NCBI RefSeq assembly: GCF_021228795.1 | Contig: NZ_CP089309.1 | Coordinates: 4,957,501 to 5,021,500, forward strand | Source: Thiocapsa bogorovii | GTDB lineage: Bacteria > Pseudomonadota > Gammaproteobacteria > Chromatiales > Chromatiaceae | Length of the DNA stretch: 64,000 bases | Reading direction: 5' to 3' | Part shown: piece after piece, positions 19,425 through 30,000 of the stretch | How the letters are laid out: every line of letters begins with the position of its first letter | Numbering within the stretch: the first letter of the stretch is position 1 | Notes under the pieces: model-generated | Database searches by the model: none | Told to the model about the DNA's origin: nothing | Seen by the model: only the letters and a program-made list of their open reading frames with translations | Translations under genes and position numbers: made by a program

Positions 19425-20624
19425 TCAGGTCCTCAATAGACACAAGGGGACTCGAAGCTCGGCCTCGCTGAGCCCTCCGTGAACCCCGATCTGCTGATGT
19501 GGCTGCTCGAAAGGCAGCCACTGTCGAATCACACCGTTGGCCTTCGGAAGCAGACAGACATCCCCGACACGCTCCATGAAGCGCACATGCTGCCTCCCGG
19601 TGCCGAAAAGCCCCTCCTCGACGAGCTGTTCGCTCGCCACCAAGTCGACTCGGTTCACCAAGACATCGCTGCAATAAGCGCGAAAGGCGTCCGCATGGCC
19701 GGAGCGCAAATAGCAAAAAGCCGCACGCGGCTCGCCGCACAGCGGAAGTAAGAGGTGGCTTTCGAGCTCGGGATGATCGGCGAGGTCGATCGCATCCGCG
19801 GCAGAGGTATCCAATTGGCCGTGATCCGCGCTGATCAACAGCAGGCTGTCCGTGTCGGTGATGTCATGCATGAAGGTCGCGATCTCCTGCTCGATCGCGA
19901 GCAGGTGTGCCTGCGCGGCTGGGCTCTCCATCCCATGCTCGTGACCGATGGCGTCCAGTCCTGGCCAGTACAGATAGAGATATTTGGGCTCACGGCGTCG
20001 CCCCCAACCGCGCAGAACCCCGGCGGTCCGAGTGAACATGTCGCGCAATCCCTTGAAGACCACCAACTCGCCGCGTCCCAGATGGGCGCGGTTGAAGTCG
20101 GAGCGGGCGATATGTGCCGGCGACACCAGGACGCTGCGGGTGGTGATCCGATCGGACACGGGTGTAGTCCCGAAGAGTTTGACCGGATCGATGCCGGCCT
20201 GCCGATAGGGCACGCCGCCGAAGCGGGGCGTGCCGGGCAGCACCGTCATCACGCATCCGAGCTCGCCCAGATAGGTATGCCAGCCGGTTAGCCCGTGTAC
20301 GAGCGGCGCCTCGCCGGTCAGAAAGGTCGGGATCGCAGCCGCCGTCGTCGAGGGAAAGACCGAGGTGAGAGTCGCGCGCCGGGCTCGGCTCAGAATTCCG
20401 TCCGGTGATCGCCTGGCGAGCCAATCGGCGCCGAGCCCGTCGATGACCAGCAGAATGAGATTGGTGGCTTGTGCCAGCTCGTCCGTCGGCAGATCGCGCA
20501 GGCTCGGGGCGTCGGATCGCCCGCCGCGGGCCTGAATGATGCTGCTCATCAGATTGAGGATGGAGCCGCCGTCGTAGTCCGGTCGCGCCATCCTGGTCGC
20601 TTCCGATGGCCGGGGATTGACCAT
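19425..20624 (-). CDS. Alkaline-phosphatase-superfamily phosphodiesterase/nucleotide pyrophosphatase
   Basis: The 399-residue enzyme belongs to the type I phosphodiesterase/NPP branch of the alkaline phosphatase superfamily. Visible metal and catalytic motifs are LLVIDGLGADWL (metal Asp), VFPSTTAAAIPTFLTGE (nucleophile Thr), DAIGHEHG and ISADHGQLD. It lacks a signal peptide, so a cytoplasmic location is likely. The start is set at ATG 20624, preceded by a GGGGGGTGG tract, rather than the longer frame to 20705, which adds Arg/Ala-rich sequence. Substrate unknown. It converges with the suf cluster. Confidence 0.85.
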   Translation of the reverse strand: MVNPRPSEATRMARPDYDGGSILNLMSSIIQARGGRSDAPSLRDLPTDELAQATNLILLVIDGLGADWLARRSPDGILSRARRATLTSVFPSTTAAAIPTFLTGEAPLVHGLTGWHTYLGELGCVMTVLPGTPRFGGVPYRQAGIDPVKLFGTTPVSDRITTRSVLVSPAHIARSDFNRAHLGRGELVVFKGLRDMFTRTAGVLRGWGRRREPKYLYLYWPGLDAIGHEHGMESPAAQAHLLAIEQEIATFMHDITDTDSLLLISADHGQLDTSAADAIDLADHPELESHLLLPLCGEPRAAFCYLRSGHADAFRAYCSDVLVNRVDLVASEQLVEEGLFGTGRQHVRFMERVGDVCLLPKANGVIRQWLPFEQPHQQIGVHGGLSEAELRVPLCLLRT

Positions 20625-20959
20625 GATTCCACCCCCCGTTGCGTGTTGGTCGGTCAAGGCCGCGCGCGCCGGGCGCACTGCGGCGGCTGCGAGAGCGCGG
20701 CGCATCCGTTAGCCGATGATGTCGCCGAGCGGGGTTGCGGTCCACGCGACGATCAGAACGGCCATGATGTCCATCTTCCCGGTGCCGGCCACGCGCGCGC
20801 AGGCGATCGAAAGGGTCTGTCCGGAAGCGGGATCACGAATCCTTGAGCCATGCAGGCGACAAACCGCACTGCGAGTCCGTAGCGGTCTAGGACTGGATGC
20901 AGGTTGGCGATCCGGGAGGTCGAGGTCATCGCAATTTCGGCGTCGAGACTCGTCGCGGA
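20625..20959. other. Gene-free stretch between uppP and the phosphodiesterase gene
   Basis: About 335 bases with no supported gene. Open frames here on both strands have arginine-rich translations without recognisable features. It should contain the promoter of the phosphodiesterase gene and the 3' end of the uppP transcript, but I saw no clear promoter or terminator. Confidence 0.4.
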
Positions 20960-21772
20960 TCACCACACCAGCATCAGGATGACGGCGCCCAGCAGGATTC
21001 GGTAGATCACGAAGGGTAGCATGCTGATGCGCTCGATGAATTTCAGGAAGTAGTGAATGGTCAGGTAGGCGAAAACGAATGAAAGGACCGCTCCGAGCAA
21101 CAGGGACATCCAGTCGACCGGCTCTCCGGCCTGCACCAGATCGAGCGTTTCGAGACCGCCCGCCATGATGATGGTCGGGATCGCGAGGAGGAACGAGAAG
21201 CGCGAGGCCGCCTTGCGGGTCAGCCCGAGCATGAGCGCCGCCGTGATGGTGATGCCCGAGCGTGACGTCCCGGGAATGATCGCGATCGCCTGCATGACGC
21301 CGACGAACAGGGCCGCCCTCCAGCCGACGCTGTATTCGTCGCGAGCGCGTTTTCCGCTGATGTCCGCCCACCACAGCAGCAACCCGAATCCGATGCTGGT
21401 GGCCGCGACGACCAATGCCACCAAGGTCGGGTCGTCACGCAGAACCTCGAGAACCGATTTCAGCGGCAGGCCGAGCAGGATCACCGGCAGGGTAGCGAGG
21501 ATGATCATCCAGCCGAGGCGGGCATCGGGCGCGTCGAATCTTCGTGTCCGCAGCGATTGCAACACAGCGATCGTCATGGTCGCGATCTCGCGTCTGAAAT
21601 AGAGCATCACCGCGGCAAGCGTGCCGAGATGCAGCGCGACATCGAAGGCGAGACTCTGCAGCTCGTAGCCGAACAGCAGCGGTGTCAGGATCAGATGTCC
21701 CGAGCTCGATATCGGCAAGAACTCCGTAATGCCCTGAACCAGTGCGAGCAAGACAATCTGAATGGTTTCCAA
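20960..21772 (-). CDS. uppP: Undecaprenyl-diphosphatase (bacitracin resistance protein)
   Basis: UppP (BacA) removes a phosphate from undecaprenyl diphosphate, recycling the lipid carrier for peptidoglycan and polysaccharide synthesis at the inner membrane. The 270-residue multi-TM protein shows both catalytic motifs: LVQGITEFLPISSSGHL near the N-terminus and PGTSRSGITITAALMLGL at about 165-185. Length is normal. It lies downstream of the PPTase gene on the same strand, 77 bases apart. Confidence 0.96.
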   Translation of the reverse strand: METIQIVLLALVQGITEFLPISSSGHLILTPLLFGYELQSLAFDVALHLGTLAAVMLYFRREIATMTIAVLQSLRTRRFDAPDARLGWMIILATLPVILLGLPLKSVLEVLRDDPTLVALVVAATSIGFGLLLWWADISGKRARDEYSVGWRAALFVGVMQAIAIIPGTSRSGITITAALMLGLTRKAASRFSFLLAIPTIIMAGGLETLDLVQAGEPVDWMSLLLGAVLSFVFAYLTIHYFLKFIERISMLPFVIYRILLGAVILMLVW

Positions 21773-21849
21773 CGAACGGCGCTCCTTGGGATTGAAGGGT
21801 CGGATTATACGCGGCGTGACGGCCTTTACGCTGCGGCCTCATTGACCGA

Positions 21850-22590
21850 TCATGCCCGCGGCAACAAATCGAATGTCGTCCAGTCCGACACCGGCGGCAG
21901 TTTCGGGCTTGCGACTGCGGCGATATAACCCGTCTCCGGGATGCAATGCAGAACGGCCGGCGGCTGTGCGCCGGCGGGTCGGGGCCGGAAGAGACCGCGC
22001 CCGTCGGCCTTGGCATCCGCCTCGAGTGCGGTCCAGGCACGGTAGAAACGGGCGAGGCGCTCATGTTGCGGAGCCGATGCGATGTCTCGGACCGCCTCGG
22101 GTGCGAACATGCGTTCCGCCACCGCCTCGATGCTATGCCGGGGGCGGATCCACTCGCAGTCCACACCGAGATCGGTGCTTGATCCGACCCCGGAGCACAC
22201 GGCCACCAAGGCCAGATCGCCGGTGGTCGTAAGATTGAAGGAGAGCGGCACCGCTGGAGAGGCAAGCGCAGGTTTGCCGGCCGGACCGTATGCGAAGCGC
22301 AGCGATTCCGGCGGCTCCTCGAGATACCGCGAGAGGATCTCGCGAAGTCCGGCGTGGGCGCGCACATAGCGCTCCCGATAGGGCTGATGGCGCATCCGCG
22401 CAGCGCGCGTGCGCTGGCGTGCACCGAGCAGGCTCAGCCCGTGCGCGAGCTCGATCCCCGTTGCGTCGGTGCGGATCCGCCACAGATGGATCTCACCCGA
22501 TCGGATCGCGCAACGGATCGGCCCGGCGGCCCAATCGATCGTCGGCGGAGCCGCCATTGCCCCGTCTTCATCCTGTCTTTGGATCGACAT
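21850..22590 (-). CDS. 4'-phosphopantetheinyl transferase, Sfp type
   Basis: The enzyme transfers the phosphopantetheine arm from CoA to a carrier-protein serine. Over 246 residues it shows GKPALASPAVPLSFNLTTTG, the magnesium motif LGVDCEWI and the helix motif FYRAWTALEADAKADGRGL. In the last motif the usual first lysine of WxxKEAxxK is replaced by leucine, while the second lysine remains. No carrier-protein or synthase gene is nearby, so the target is unknown; fatty-acid ACP is the default guess. ATG 22590 is assumed; MAAPPTIDW 11 codons later is an alternative. Confidence 0.87.
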   Translation of the reverse strand: MSIQRQDEDGAMAAPPTIDWAAGPIRCAIRSGEIHLWRIRTDATGIELAHGLSLLGARQRTRAARMRHQPYRERYVRAHAGLREILSRYLEEPPESLRFAYGPAGKPALASPAVPLSFNLTTTGDLALVAVCSGVGSSTDLGVDCEWIRPRHSIEAVAERMFAPEAVRDIASAPQHERLARFYRAWTALEADAKADGRGLFRPRPAGAQPPAVLHCIPETGYIAAVASPKLPPVSDWTTFDLLPRA

Positions 22591-22593
22591 GCG

Positions 22594-22623
22594 TTGTGAC
22601 CTCCATCGTCATCTTCCTATAAT
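22594..22623 (+). promoter_or_regulatory. Probable sigma-70 promoter for the small gene before tex
   Basis: TTGTGA (22594-22599), an 18-base spacer and a perfect TATAAT (22618-22623) point towards the plus-strand gene at 22730. It lies immediately upstream of the divergent PPTase start. Confidence 0.5.
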
Positions 22624-22729
22624 CGACAAACTCCCGGCAAACAGGGTGCATCGCTCTTGGTCGGTAAGATGACGATCCAGAGGAGGCGCGCGTGTCGGGC
22701 CATCTTGCTCAACGCCGGAGGCCAGGGCT

Positions 22730-22945
22730 GTGCAGACTCTTGAGCAGTGTCGTGTGGATGCGCGCATCGAGGCGGTGTGCCGCAAGGGTTGCAGCCAGGT
22801 CAGGCAAGACATCGCCGCCCTGGAGGCAGGGGCGCAACTGCCCGAGACGCGCGATCTGAGCGAGGAGGAGCGACGCGCCTTGCTTCGCGAGCTCAAGCAG
22901 ATTATGGCCGTCTACGGCGATGCCTGCCGACTGCCGACGCCCTGA
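22730..22945 (+). CDS. Small conserved protein upstream of tex
   Basis: The 71-residue product starts with GTG (MQTLEQCRVDARIEAVCRKGC) preceded by GGAGG 8 bases upstream. It is mainly helical and charged, with Cys residues at 8, 17, 21 and near the C-terminus. Similar short proteins occur in other gammaproteobacteria, as far as I recall, without assigned function. It lies 78 bases upstream of tex on the same strand and shares its likely promoter. Confidence 0.65.
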   Translation: MQTLEQCRVDARIEAVCRKGCSQVRQDIAALEAGAQLPETRDLSEEERRALLRELKQIMAVYGDACRLPTP

Positions 22946-23023
22946 GCCTCTGCGCGCGTCCTGTCGGGGGTGTATGCTCCCGCAGCCATCCATCCAGATC
23001 CGCCGCATCGGAACCCATCGCGC

Positions 23024-25408
23024 ATGACCGACATCACCCGGACCCTCAGTCAGGAGCTTGCCGCTCGACCCGAGCAGGTCGAGGCCGCCATCCGACTGCT
23101 CGACGAGGGCGCGACCGTGCCCTTTATCGCGCGCTATCGCAAAGAGGCGACCGGAGGGCTGGACGATATCCAGCTGCGCTTGCTCGAAGAGCGCCTGGTT
23201 TATCTGCGCGATTTGAACGAGCGTCGCGCGACCGTGCTCAAGAGCATCGAGGAGCAGGGCAAGCTGACGCCGGAGCTCCAAGCCGAGATCGTCGGCGCCG
23301 AGACCAAACAGCGCCTCGAAGACCTCTACCTGCCCTTCAAGCCCAAGCGGCGTACCAAGGCCCAGATCGCGCGCGAGGCGGGGCTCGAGCCCTTGGCCGA
23401 TGTGCTGCTCGCGGATCCGAGCGAGTCGCCTGAATCAAGCGCGGCGTTGTATGTGGATTCGACCAAGGGGGTCGAGGACATCGCCGCTGCCCTGGAGGGT
23501 GCGCGTCAGATCCTGATGGAGCGTTTTGCCGAGGATCCGGAGCTGACCGGGCGTCTGCGCGATCACCTCTGGGAGAAGGGCATTCTGGTCTCCAAGGTCA
23601 TGGCGGGCAAGGAAGAAGAGGGCAATAAGTTCTCGGATTATTTCGACTATCGCGAGCCCCTCGCGCGCGTCCCGTCGCACCGCGCGCTCGCCTTGTTTCG
23701 CGGGCGCAACCAAGGCGTCTTGCACCTGGAGCTGTTGGCCGGGGAGGGCGATGATCCGGATGCCGCCTGTCGCGGTCTGATCGCCTCGCGCTTCGGGGTC
23801 CGTCAGGCGGGGCGCCCGGCCGACGAGTGGCTGATCGAGACGGTCCGCAAGACATGGCGGATCAAGCTGCTGACACGGCTCGACCTGGAGCTCAAGGGGC
23901 GCATGCTGGAGGCGGCCGAAGAGGAGGCGATCCGCGTCTTCGGGCTCAACCTCAAGGCGCTTCTGTTGGCCGCCCCGGCGGGCCGGCTTCCGACGCTCGG
24001 GCTGGATCCCGGATTGCGCACCGGGGTGAAGGTCGCCATCGTCGACGGCACCGGGCGTGTCGCGGCGACTGACACGATCTATCCCCATGTGCCGAAGAAC
24101 CAATGGGATGCCTCGATCGCGCGTCTCGCCCTGTTGGCGAAGGAGCACGGGGTGAAGCTCGTGAGCATCGGCAACGGGACCGGCTCGCGCGAGACCGACC
24201 GGCTGGTGCGCGAGCTGATTCAGAGGCATCCGGAGCTCGGTCTGCGCTCGCTCGTCGTGAGCGAGGCCGGCGCCTCGGTCTATTCGGCCTCCGAATTCGC
24301 CTCCAAGGAGCTGCCCGAGCTGGATGTCTCGCTGCGCGGCGCGGTCTCGATCGCACGCCGGCTCCAGGATCCGCTCGCCGAGCTGGTGAAGATCGAGCCC
24401 AAGGCGATCGGCGTCGGGCAGTACCAGCACGATGTGAACCAACCCCGACTCGCGCGCGCCCTGGACACCGTGGTCGAGGACTGCGTGAACGCGGTCGGGG
24501 TGGATCTGAACACCGCTTCCGTGCCGCTTTTGACGCAGGTCTCCGGGCTCAACCGCACCCTCGCCGAGAATATTGTCCAGTTCCGCGAGACCAACGGGGC
24601 CTTTCCCAACCGCAAGCGTCTGATGGCCGTCCCGCGGTTCGGCGAGAAGGCGTTCCAGCAGAGTGCGGGATTCCTGCGGGTCCGCGATGGCGATGAGCCT
24701 CTGGACGCCTCGGCGGTTCATCCGGAGGCCTATCCGTTGGTGCGCAACATCCTTGCGGAGACTGGCAAACCCATCACGACCCTGATCGGCGACAGCACGA
24801 CCTTGCGCCGTCTCGATCCCGCCCGTTTCATCGACGAGCGATTCGGTCTGCCGACCGTCAAGGACATCCTCGCCGAGCTGGAGAAGCCCGGTCGCGATCC
24901 GCGTCCCGAGTTCAAGACCGCTCAGCTCAAGGAAGGCGTGGAGACACTCAAGGACCTGAAGCCCGACATGGTCCTAGAGGGCACCGTCACCAACGTGACC
25001 AACTTTGGCGCCTTCGTGGATGTCGGGGTCCATCAGGACGGTCTGGTACACATCTCCGCCTTAGCCGATCGCTTCGTGAAGGATCCGCATGCCGTGGTCA
25101 AGTCCGGCGACCTCGTGAAGGTGAAGGTGATGGAGGTCGATCTCGTGCGAAAACGGATCGCGCTCAGCATGCGTTTGGGCGATGTCGCGCCCGAGCGCGC
25201 GGCCGGCGATGCCTCCGACAGCCGCTCGCCGGGTCGAGGATCTAGTCCGAGGGTCCACACCCCGCCGAGTGGTCGGCCCGCCCGCACAACCGAGACACGC
25301 CCGGCGTCGGACCGGCGAGGTGCGACACGCGCCAAGGCGCCTGCGCCCGCGGCGGCCCCGGGCGGCGGAACCATGGCGGATGCCTTCGCCAAGGCCAAAC
25401 GCCGCTGA
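23024..25408 (+). CDS. tex: Tex, S1-domain RNA-binding transcription accessory protein
   Basis: Tex is a conserved nucleic-acid-binding protein that contacts the transcription machinery. The 794 residues contain an N-terminal helical Tex_N region ([16 protein letters not shown]), a YqgF/RNase H-like domain ([18 protein letters not shown]), helix-hairpin-helix units ([37 protein letters not shown]) and an S1 domain ([20 protein letters not shown]). A basic, low-complexity tail of about 70 residues follows S1 and is likely disordered. ATG 23024 ([12 protein letters not shown]) matches the family start; the frame also extends to 22970. Confidence 0.96.
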   Translation: MTDITRTLSQELAARPEQVEAAIRLLDEGATVPFIARYRKEATGGLDDIQLRLLEERLVYLRDLNERRATVLKSIEEQGKLTPELQAEIVGAETKQRLEDLYLPFKPKRRTKAQIAREAGLEPLADVLLADPSESPESSAALYVDSTKGVEDIAAALEGARQILMERFAEDPELTGRLRDHLWEKGILVSKVMAGKEEEGNKFSDYFDYREPLARVPSHRALALFRGRNQGVLHLELLAGEGDDPDAACRGLIASRFGVRQAGRPADEWLIETVRKTWRIKLLTRLDLELKGRMLEAAEEEAIRVFGLNLKALLLAAPAGRLPTLGLDPGLRTGVKVAIVDGTGRVAATDTIYPHVPKNQWDASIARLALLAKEHGVKLVSIGNGTGSRETDRLVRELIQRHPELGLRSLVVSEAGASVYSASEFASKELPELDVSLRGAVSIARRLQDPLAELVKIEPKAIGVGQYQHDVNQPRLARALDTVVEDCVNAVGVDLNTASVPLLTQVSGLNRTLAENIVQFRETNGAFPNRKRLMAVPRFGEKAFQQSAGFLRVRDGDEPLDASAVHPEAYPLVRNILAETGKPITTLIGDSTTLRRLDPARFIDERFGLPTVKDILAELEKPGRDPRPEFKTAQLKEGVETLKDLKPDMVLEGTVTNVTNFGAFVDVGVHQDGLVHISALADRFVKDPHAVVKSGDLVKVKVMEVDLVRKRIALSMRLGDVAPERAAGDASDSRSPGRGSSPRVHTPPSGRPARTTETRPASDRRGATRAKAPAPAAAPGGGTMADAFAKAKRR

Positions 25409-25439
25409 CTCAGCGCATCGCCACAAGGCGACGGCCGCG

Positions 25440-25778
25440 ATGGGCCGCTCTTCCTCCGCCGACGAGCTTCTGCGCACGCGTGTCTACCGCGGGCCGTCCT
25501 CGATTCACGGTCAGGGCTGTTTCGCGAAGATCGCGTTTCGCAGCGGCGACTTCATCGGAACCTACGAGGGCGCCGATGTGGACCGCGACGGCACCTATGT
25601 GCTTTGGACCTACGACGCCGACGGGAACGTCCTCACCGCTCGCGAGGGTCGCAACCTTCTGCGCTGGCTGAACCACAGCGACGATCCGAATACGGAATTC
25701 GACGGCTTCGATCTTTACGCTCGTCGCGCGATCGCGATCGACGAGGAGATCACCTTCGACTACGGCGGGGGCGGCTGA
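25440..25778 (+). CDS. SET-domain protein (putative protein-lysine methyltransferase)
   Basis: This 112-residue protein is almost only a SET domain. It has the N-terminal GQGCFAKIAFRSGDFIGTYEG segment with SAM-contact glycines, the motif LNHSDDPN and the closing EEITFDYGGGG. SET proteins of this short type use SAM to methylate lysines; bacterial targets are mostly unknown. The start ATG 25440 lies 31 bases after the tex stop, so co-transcription with tex is likely. A ribosome or nucleic-acid-linked substrate would fit that context, but this is inference. Confidence 0.85.
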   Translation: MGRSSSADELLRTRVYRGPSSIHGQGCFAKIAFRSGDFIGTYEGADVDRDGTYVLWTYDADGNVLTAREGRNLLRWLNHSDDPNTEFDGFDLYARRAIAIDEEITFDYGGGG

Positions 25779-25842
25779 CGAGTTGCTTTGGGCGCGGCGC
25801 GCCCCGACACTACCCACCCTAGCAGTCACCCCGCGAGTCACC

Positions 25843-27075
25843 GTGAAGCGCCTGACCAAGTTCTTGTTGCCCGTTCTGATCCTCGCCATCGGTTTCGGAG
25901 TCTTTCAGTACCTCAAGCAGACCCGCCCCGAGCGTCCGCCGGCGGAGATCGTTGAGCGCGTCTGGCGAGTCGAGGCCGAGGCGGTCGAGCCGCGCCGGCT
26001 TTCACCAGGGCTTGAACTCTACGGGAGTGTCCAGACGCCGGATCTTCTGCGTGCGGCGGCGTCGGCCCAAGCACGCGTTGCTCAGGTGCTGGTGCGCGAG
26101 GGCGATCGTGTGGAGGCAGGACAGCTTCTGGTGGAGCTTGACCCCCGTGACTTCAGCTATCGGCTCGCACAGGCTCGCGCCCAGATCGACGAGCTCGAGG
26201 CCCAGGTCGAGAGCGAGCGCACCCGACACGAGACCGATCTCGCCGCGCTCGAACAGGAGCGCAAGCTGCTCGCCATCGCTCAAGACGGCGTCGAGCGCGC
26301 ATCGCAGCTGACGAAGCAGAGGGTCGGTTCCCAAACCGATTTGGATGTCGCCGAACAGGAGTTGGCCCGCCAAGCGTTGGCCGTGAGCAACCGCGAGATG
26401 AGTATCGCGGATTTCGCGTCGCGCCAACGGGCGCTCGAGGCAAAACTGGCGAGCGCTCGGGCGCGTCTCGCCGAGATCGCATTGGAGCTCGAGCGCGCAC
26501 CGGTGGTCGCGCCCTACGATGCCATCATCGCCAACGTTTCGGTCACGGCGGGTGATCAGGTGCGCAAGGACGATGTCCTGCTGACGCTCTATGCGATCGA
26601 CAGCCTGGAGGTCCGAGCGCGAATCCCGGCGCCCTTTCAAGCGGAGCTGACCGCCTCTCTGCAGGCCGAGGGACGATTGCCGGCGACGGCTACAGTCGGG
26701 GATCGTACCCTTCAACTCTCCCTGGAACGCCTCGCCGGCGAGGCGACGGCGAGCGGAATCGACGGACTCTTCGATGTCGAGGACGAGGCGGGTCTTCTGC
26801 GTGCCGGGCAAATGATCGCGTTGCGGCTGGACCGTCCGCCGCAGGAAGGTGCGGTGCCTGCCCCATTCGGTGCCGTCTACGGCGGTGATCGCGTCTACAA
26901 ACTCGTCGACGGCCGCATGAAGGGCGTGCCCGTGCGCAGTCTCGGGAGCTGGTTCACGGAGGCGGGCGAGGAACGTCTTCTGGTTCAGGCCCCCGATCTC
27001 GCTGCCGGAGACCGCCTGATCGTGACCCATATGCCCAACGCGGTGGACGGGCTGCGGGTGGAGATGGTGCAGTGA
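25843..27075 (+). CDS. RND efflux periplasmic adaptor (second pump)
   Basis: About 410 residues. An N-terminal anchor (FLLPVLILAIGFGVFQYL) is followed by a lipoyl half (QARVAQVLVREGDRVEAGQL), a long coiled-coil hairpin (about 95-200, with DELEAQVESERTRHETDLA), the second lipoyl half (VVAPYDAIIANVSVTAGDQV) and barrel domains. GTG 25843 gives the best N-terminus; the frame extends to 25783. It overlaps the permease gene by 4 bases (GTGA). No outer-membrane factor is adjacent. Substrate unknown. Confidence 0.9.
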   Translation: MKRLTKFLLPVLILAIGFGVFQYLKQTRPERPPAEIVERVWRVEAEAVEPRRLSPGLELYGSVQTPDLLRAAASAQARVAQVLVREGDRVEAGQLLVELDPRDFSYRLAQARAQIDELEAQVESERTRHETDLAALEQERKLLAIAQDGVERASQLTKQRVGSQTDLDVAEQELARQALAVSNREMSIADFASRQRALEAKLASARARLAEIALELERAPVVAPYDAIIANVSVTAGDQVRKDDVLLTLYAIDSLEVRARIPAPFQAELTASLQAEGRLPATATVGDRTLQLSLERLAGEATASGIDGLFDVEDEAGLLRAGQMIALRLDRPPQEGAVPAPFGAVYGGDRVYKLVDGRMKGVPVRSLGSWFTEAGEERLLVQAPDLAAGDRLIVTHMPNAVDGLRVEMVQ

Positions 27076-30000
27076 CGAACAGCAGACCCGCCAAGGAGAA
27101 GGTGGTCAAGGGGCATCAAAACGACATCGTCGGCCTCTTTGCCCACCACAAGGTCGCGGCCAACCTGCTGATGGCGATCATGATCCTGAGCGGGATCTTC
27201 GCGCTGGATCGCCTGAACGTACAGTTTTTCCCGAACTTCGACCTGGACCTGGTCACGGTGCGGGTGGTCTGGACGGGCGCGAGCGCGGAGGATATCGAGG
27301 ACGGTATCACCAATCCGCTCGAGCAGCGTCTGCGCTCGGTTGATGAGCTACGCAAGATGACCTCCACGTCGACGCAGGGCATTTCGTCGATTACGCTGGA
27401 GTTCAACGAAGGGGTGGACCCCTTGTTGGCCCTGGACCAGGTGCGACGCCTCGTCGATGATTTCCGCAACCTCCCGCAGGACGCCGAGAAGCCCGAGGTG
27501 GCGCTCGTGACGCGCTATGAGTCCGTCGCCCGTCTGGTCCTGACCGGCCTCGAACGTCCGGACGAGCTCCGACATCTAGCGCGCCGCTTCGAGTCCGAGC
27601 TGCTCGAAAACGGTATCGACAAGGTGGAGATTCGCGGGCTGCCGCTCGAAGAGATCAGCATCCAGGTCGACCAGGCGCAGCTCGAGGAGCTCGGCCTCGG
27701 TCTGCCGCAGATCGGCGAGCGAGTCGGTGCCTTCAGCCGGGATCTACCGGCCGGGGCGATCGGTCGCGGCGAGGCTACGCGTGAGCTGCGCAGCCTGGAC
27801 AAGCGTCGTGACGCGCTCGAGTTCGCGCAGATCCCGATCAAGACCGAGGAGACATTGAATCTGCAGCTCGGCGATATCGCCGAGATCGAGCGTGTGCCGC
27901 GTGACTCGACACTAAGTCTTTCGATGAACGGAAGTCCTGCGGTCGAGATGATCCTGCAGCGGGCCGAGACGGGCAACTCGCTCGCAGCAGCCAAAGCGCT
28001 CGACGAGTGGCTGGCCGAGACACGACCTCTGCTCCCGCCCGGCGTCGAGCTGGTCGTCTACGACGCCTCCTGGGAGCTGATCCGCGACCGCATCATGTTG
28101 CTGGTGACCAACGGGGCGGGCGGTCTTATCTTGGTCGTGGCGATCCTCTTCTTGTTCTTGAGCGGTCGGGTCGCCTTCTGGGTCGCCTGGGGTATCCCTG
28201 TGTCCTTCATGGCGACCCTCTTCATCCTTTATCTCGCCGGCGGCAGCATCAACATGATGAGCCTCTTCGCGCTGATCATGGCGCTGGGCATCATCGTGGA
28301 CGATGCCATCGTGGTCGGCGAGGATGCGATGGCCCATCATCAGATGGGCGAGGATCCGCTCCTTGCGGCCGAGGGCGGGGTCCGCCGGATGCTGGCGCCG
28401 GTGGTCGCGTCCTCGCTGACCACCATCGCGGCCTTTCTCCCGCTGATGTTGGTTGGCGGGGTCATCGGCAACATCCTGAACGTCATTCCTTTGGTGATCG
28501 TCGCCGTCATCCTCGCCTCGCTCCTGGAGAGCATGCTGGTGCTGCCGGGGCATCTGCGCAGCGCCTTCGTGCACTCGCACAAGGTCAAGCCAGACTCGCT
28601 GCGTTCACGTTTGGACCGAGGCTTCGAGTACTTTCGCGACCGGCTGTTTCGGCCCCTGGTGACGGTCGCCGTTCACCATCGCTTCGCGACCATCGCCAGC
28701 GCAGTGGCGGCTTTGATGATCGCCATCGGTCTCCTGGCCGGAGGGCGCTTGGGTTTCGTGTTCTTCCCGACACCGGAAGGTCAAATCGTTACGGCGAACG
28801 CGACCTTTGTCGCCGGCACGCCGCGCGCGCGGGTCGATGCGCTCTTGGAGCACCTCGACGAGACGCTTTGGGAAACCGAACGGGCCTTCGATCAGGGCAA
28901 GCTGGTCAATCTGGCGATCGCGTTGCACGGCTCCAAAGGCGACAGTAGCGGCTCCTCCTCGGATCAGCTTGGCGCCTTGCAGGTGGAGCTGGTCGCGCCG
29001 GATGCTCGCGAGGTGCGCAACGAGGAGTTCATCCGGGCCTGGCAGGAGCGCATCGAGCTTCCGGCCGGACTCGAGGGCTTTACGATCGCCTCGCGGCGAG
29101 CCGGCCCGCCCGGTCGAGACCTGACGGTCCGACTCTTCGGTGCGGATGCGGCAACGTTGAAGGCAGCGGCACTGGACATCTCCGAGGTTCTGAAAGGGAT
29201 CTCGGGCGTGACGGCGGTCGAGGACGACATGGCCTTCGGGCGCGAGCAGATCATCTACTCGCTCACGCCCGCAGGACAGGCGCTCGGTCTCACGGTCGCG
29301 GACTTGGGGACCCAGCTGAGGACCGCCTTCGAGGGACAATTGGTCCAGATTTTTCAGGACGGTGCCGACGAGGTCGAGGTCCGCGTCAAGCTCCCGAAGG
29401 CCGAGCGTGAGCGTCTCGGAACGCTGGAGCGCATCAACATCCGTCTTCCCGACGGCACCTCGGTGCCGCTGACGACGGTCGCGCAATGGCGCTCGCAACG
29501 CGGCTTCGAGATCCTGCGTCATGCCGAGGGCAAGCTGGCGGTGGAGGTCTCGGCGGACGTCGACTCCGACGTCAACAACGCCGGTGCCATTATCGAAGGG
29601 CTGATCGCCTCGACACTGCCCGAACTCGGCGCGAACTACGGGATCAGCTACTCCTTCGAGGGGCGCTCTGCCGATCAACGCGAGACCCTGGGCGACATGC
29701 GCAAGGGCTTGGTGCTCGGCCTGATTCTGATCTACATCATCCTGACCTGGGTCTTCTCGTCCTACGGATGGCCGTTGGTCGTCATGGCTGCGATCCCGTT
29801 CGGCTTGACCGGTGCGCTTTTCGGGCATTGGCTGATCGGGATCGACGTCACCATTCTCTCGCTGTTCGGGATGTTCGGCCTGTCCGGGATCGTCATCAAC
29901 GACTCGATCATCCTGGTCAAGTTCTATCAGGAGCAGCTCGACCAAGGGGTCGCCAGCCGCGATGCCCTCATCGAGGCCGCCTGCCAGCGTCTGCGGGCCG

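Noticed and set aside
20709-21374. 221-codon minus-strand frame across the end of uppP
   Set aside because: It overlaps uppP in another frame and its translation is Arg/His-rich without a domain.
23435-24721. 428-codon minus-strand frame inside tex
   Set aside because: Antisense shadow of a well-supported tex gene; no recognisable protein features.
28605-29945. 446-codon minus-strand frame inside the second RND permease
   Set aside because: Antisense shadow; the plus-strand product has full RND motifs.
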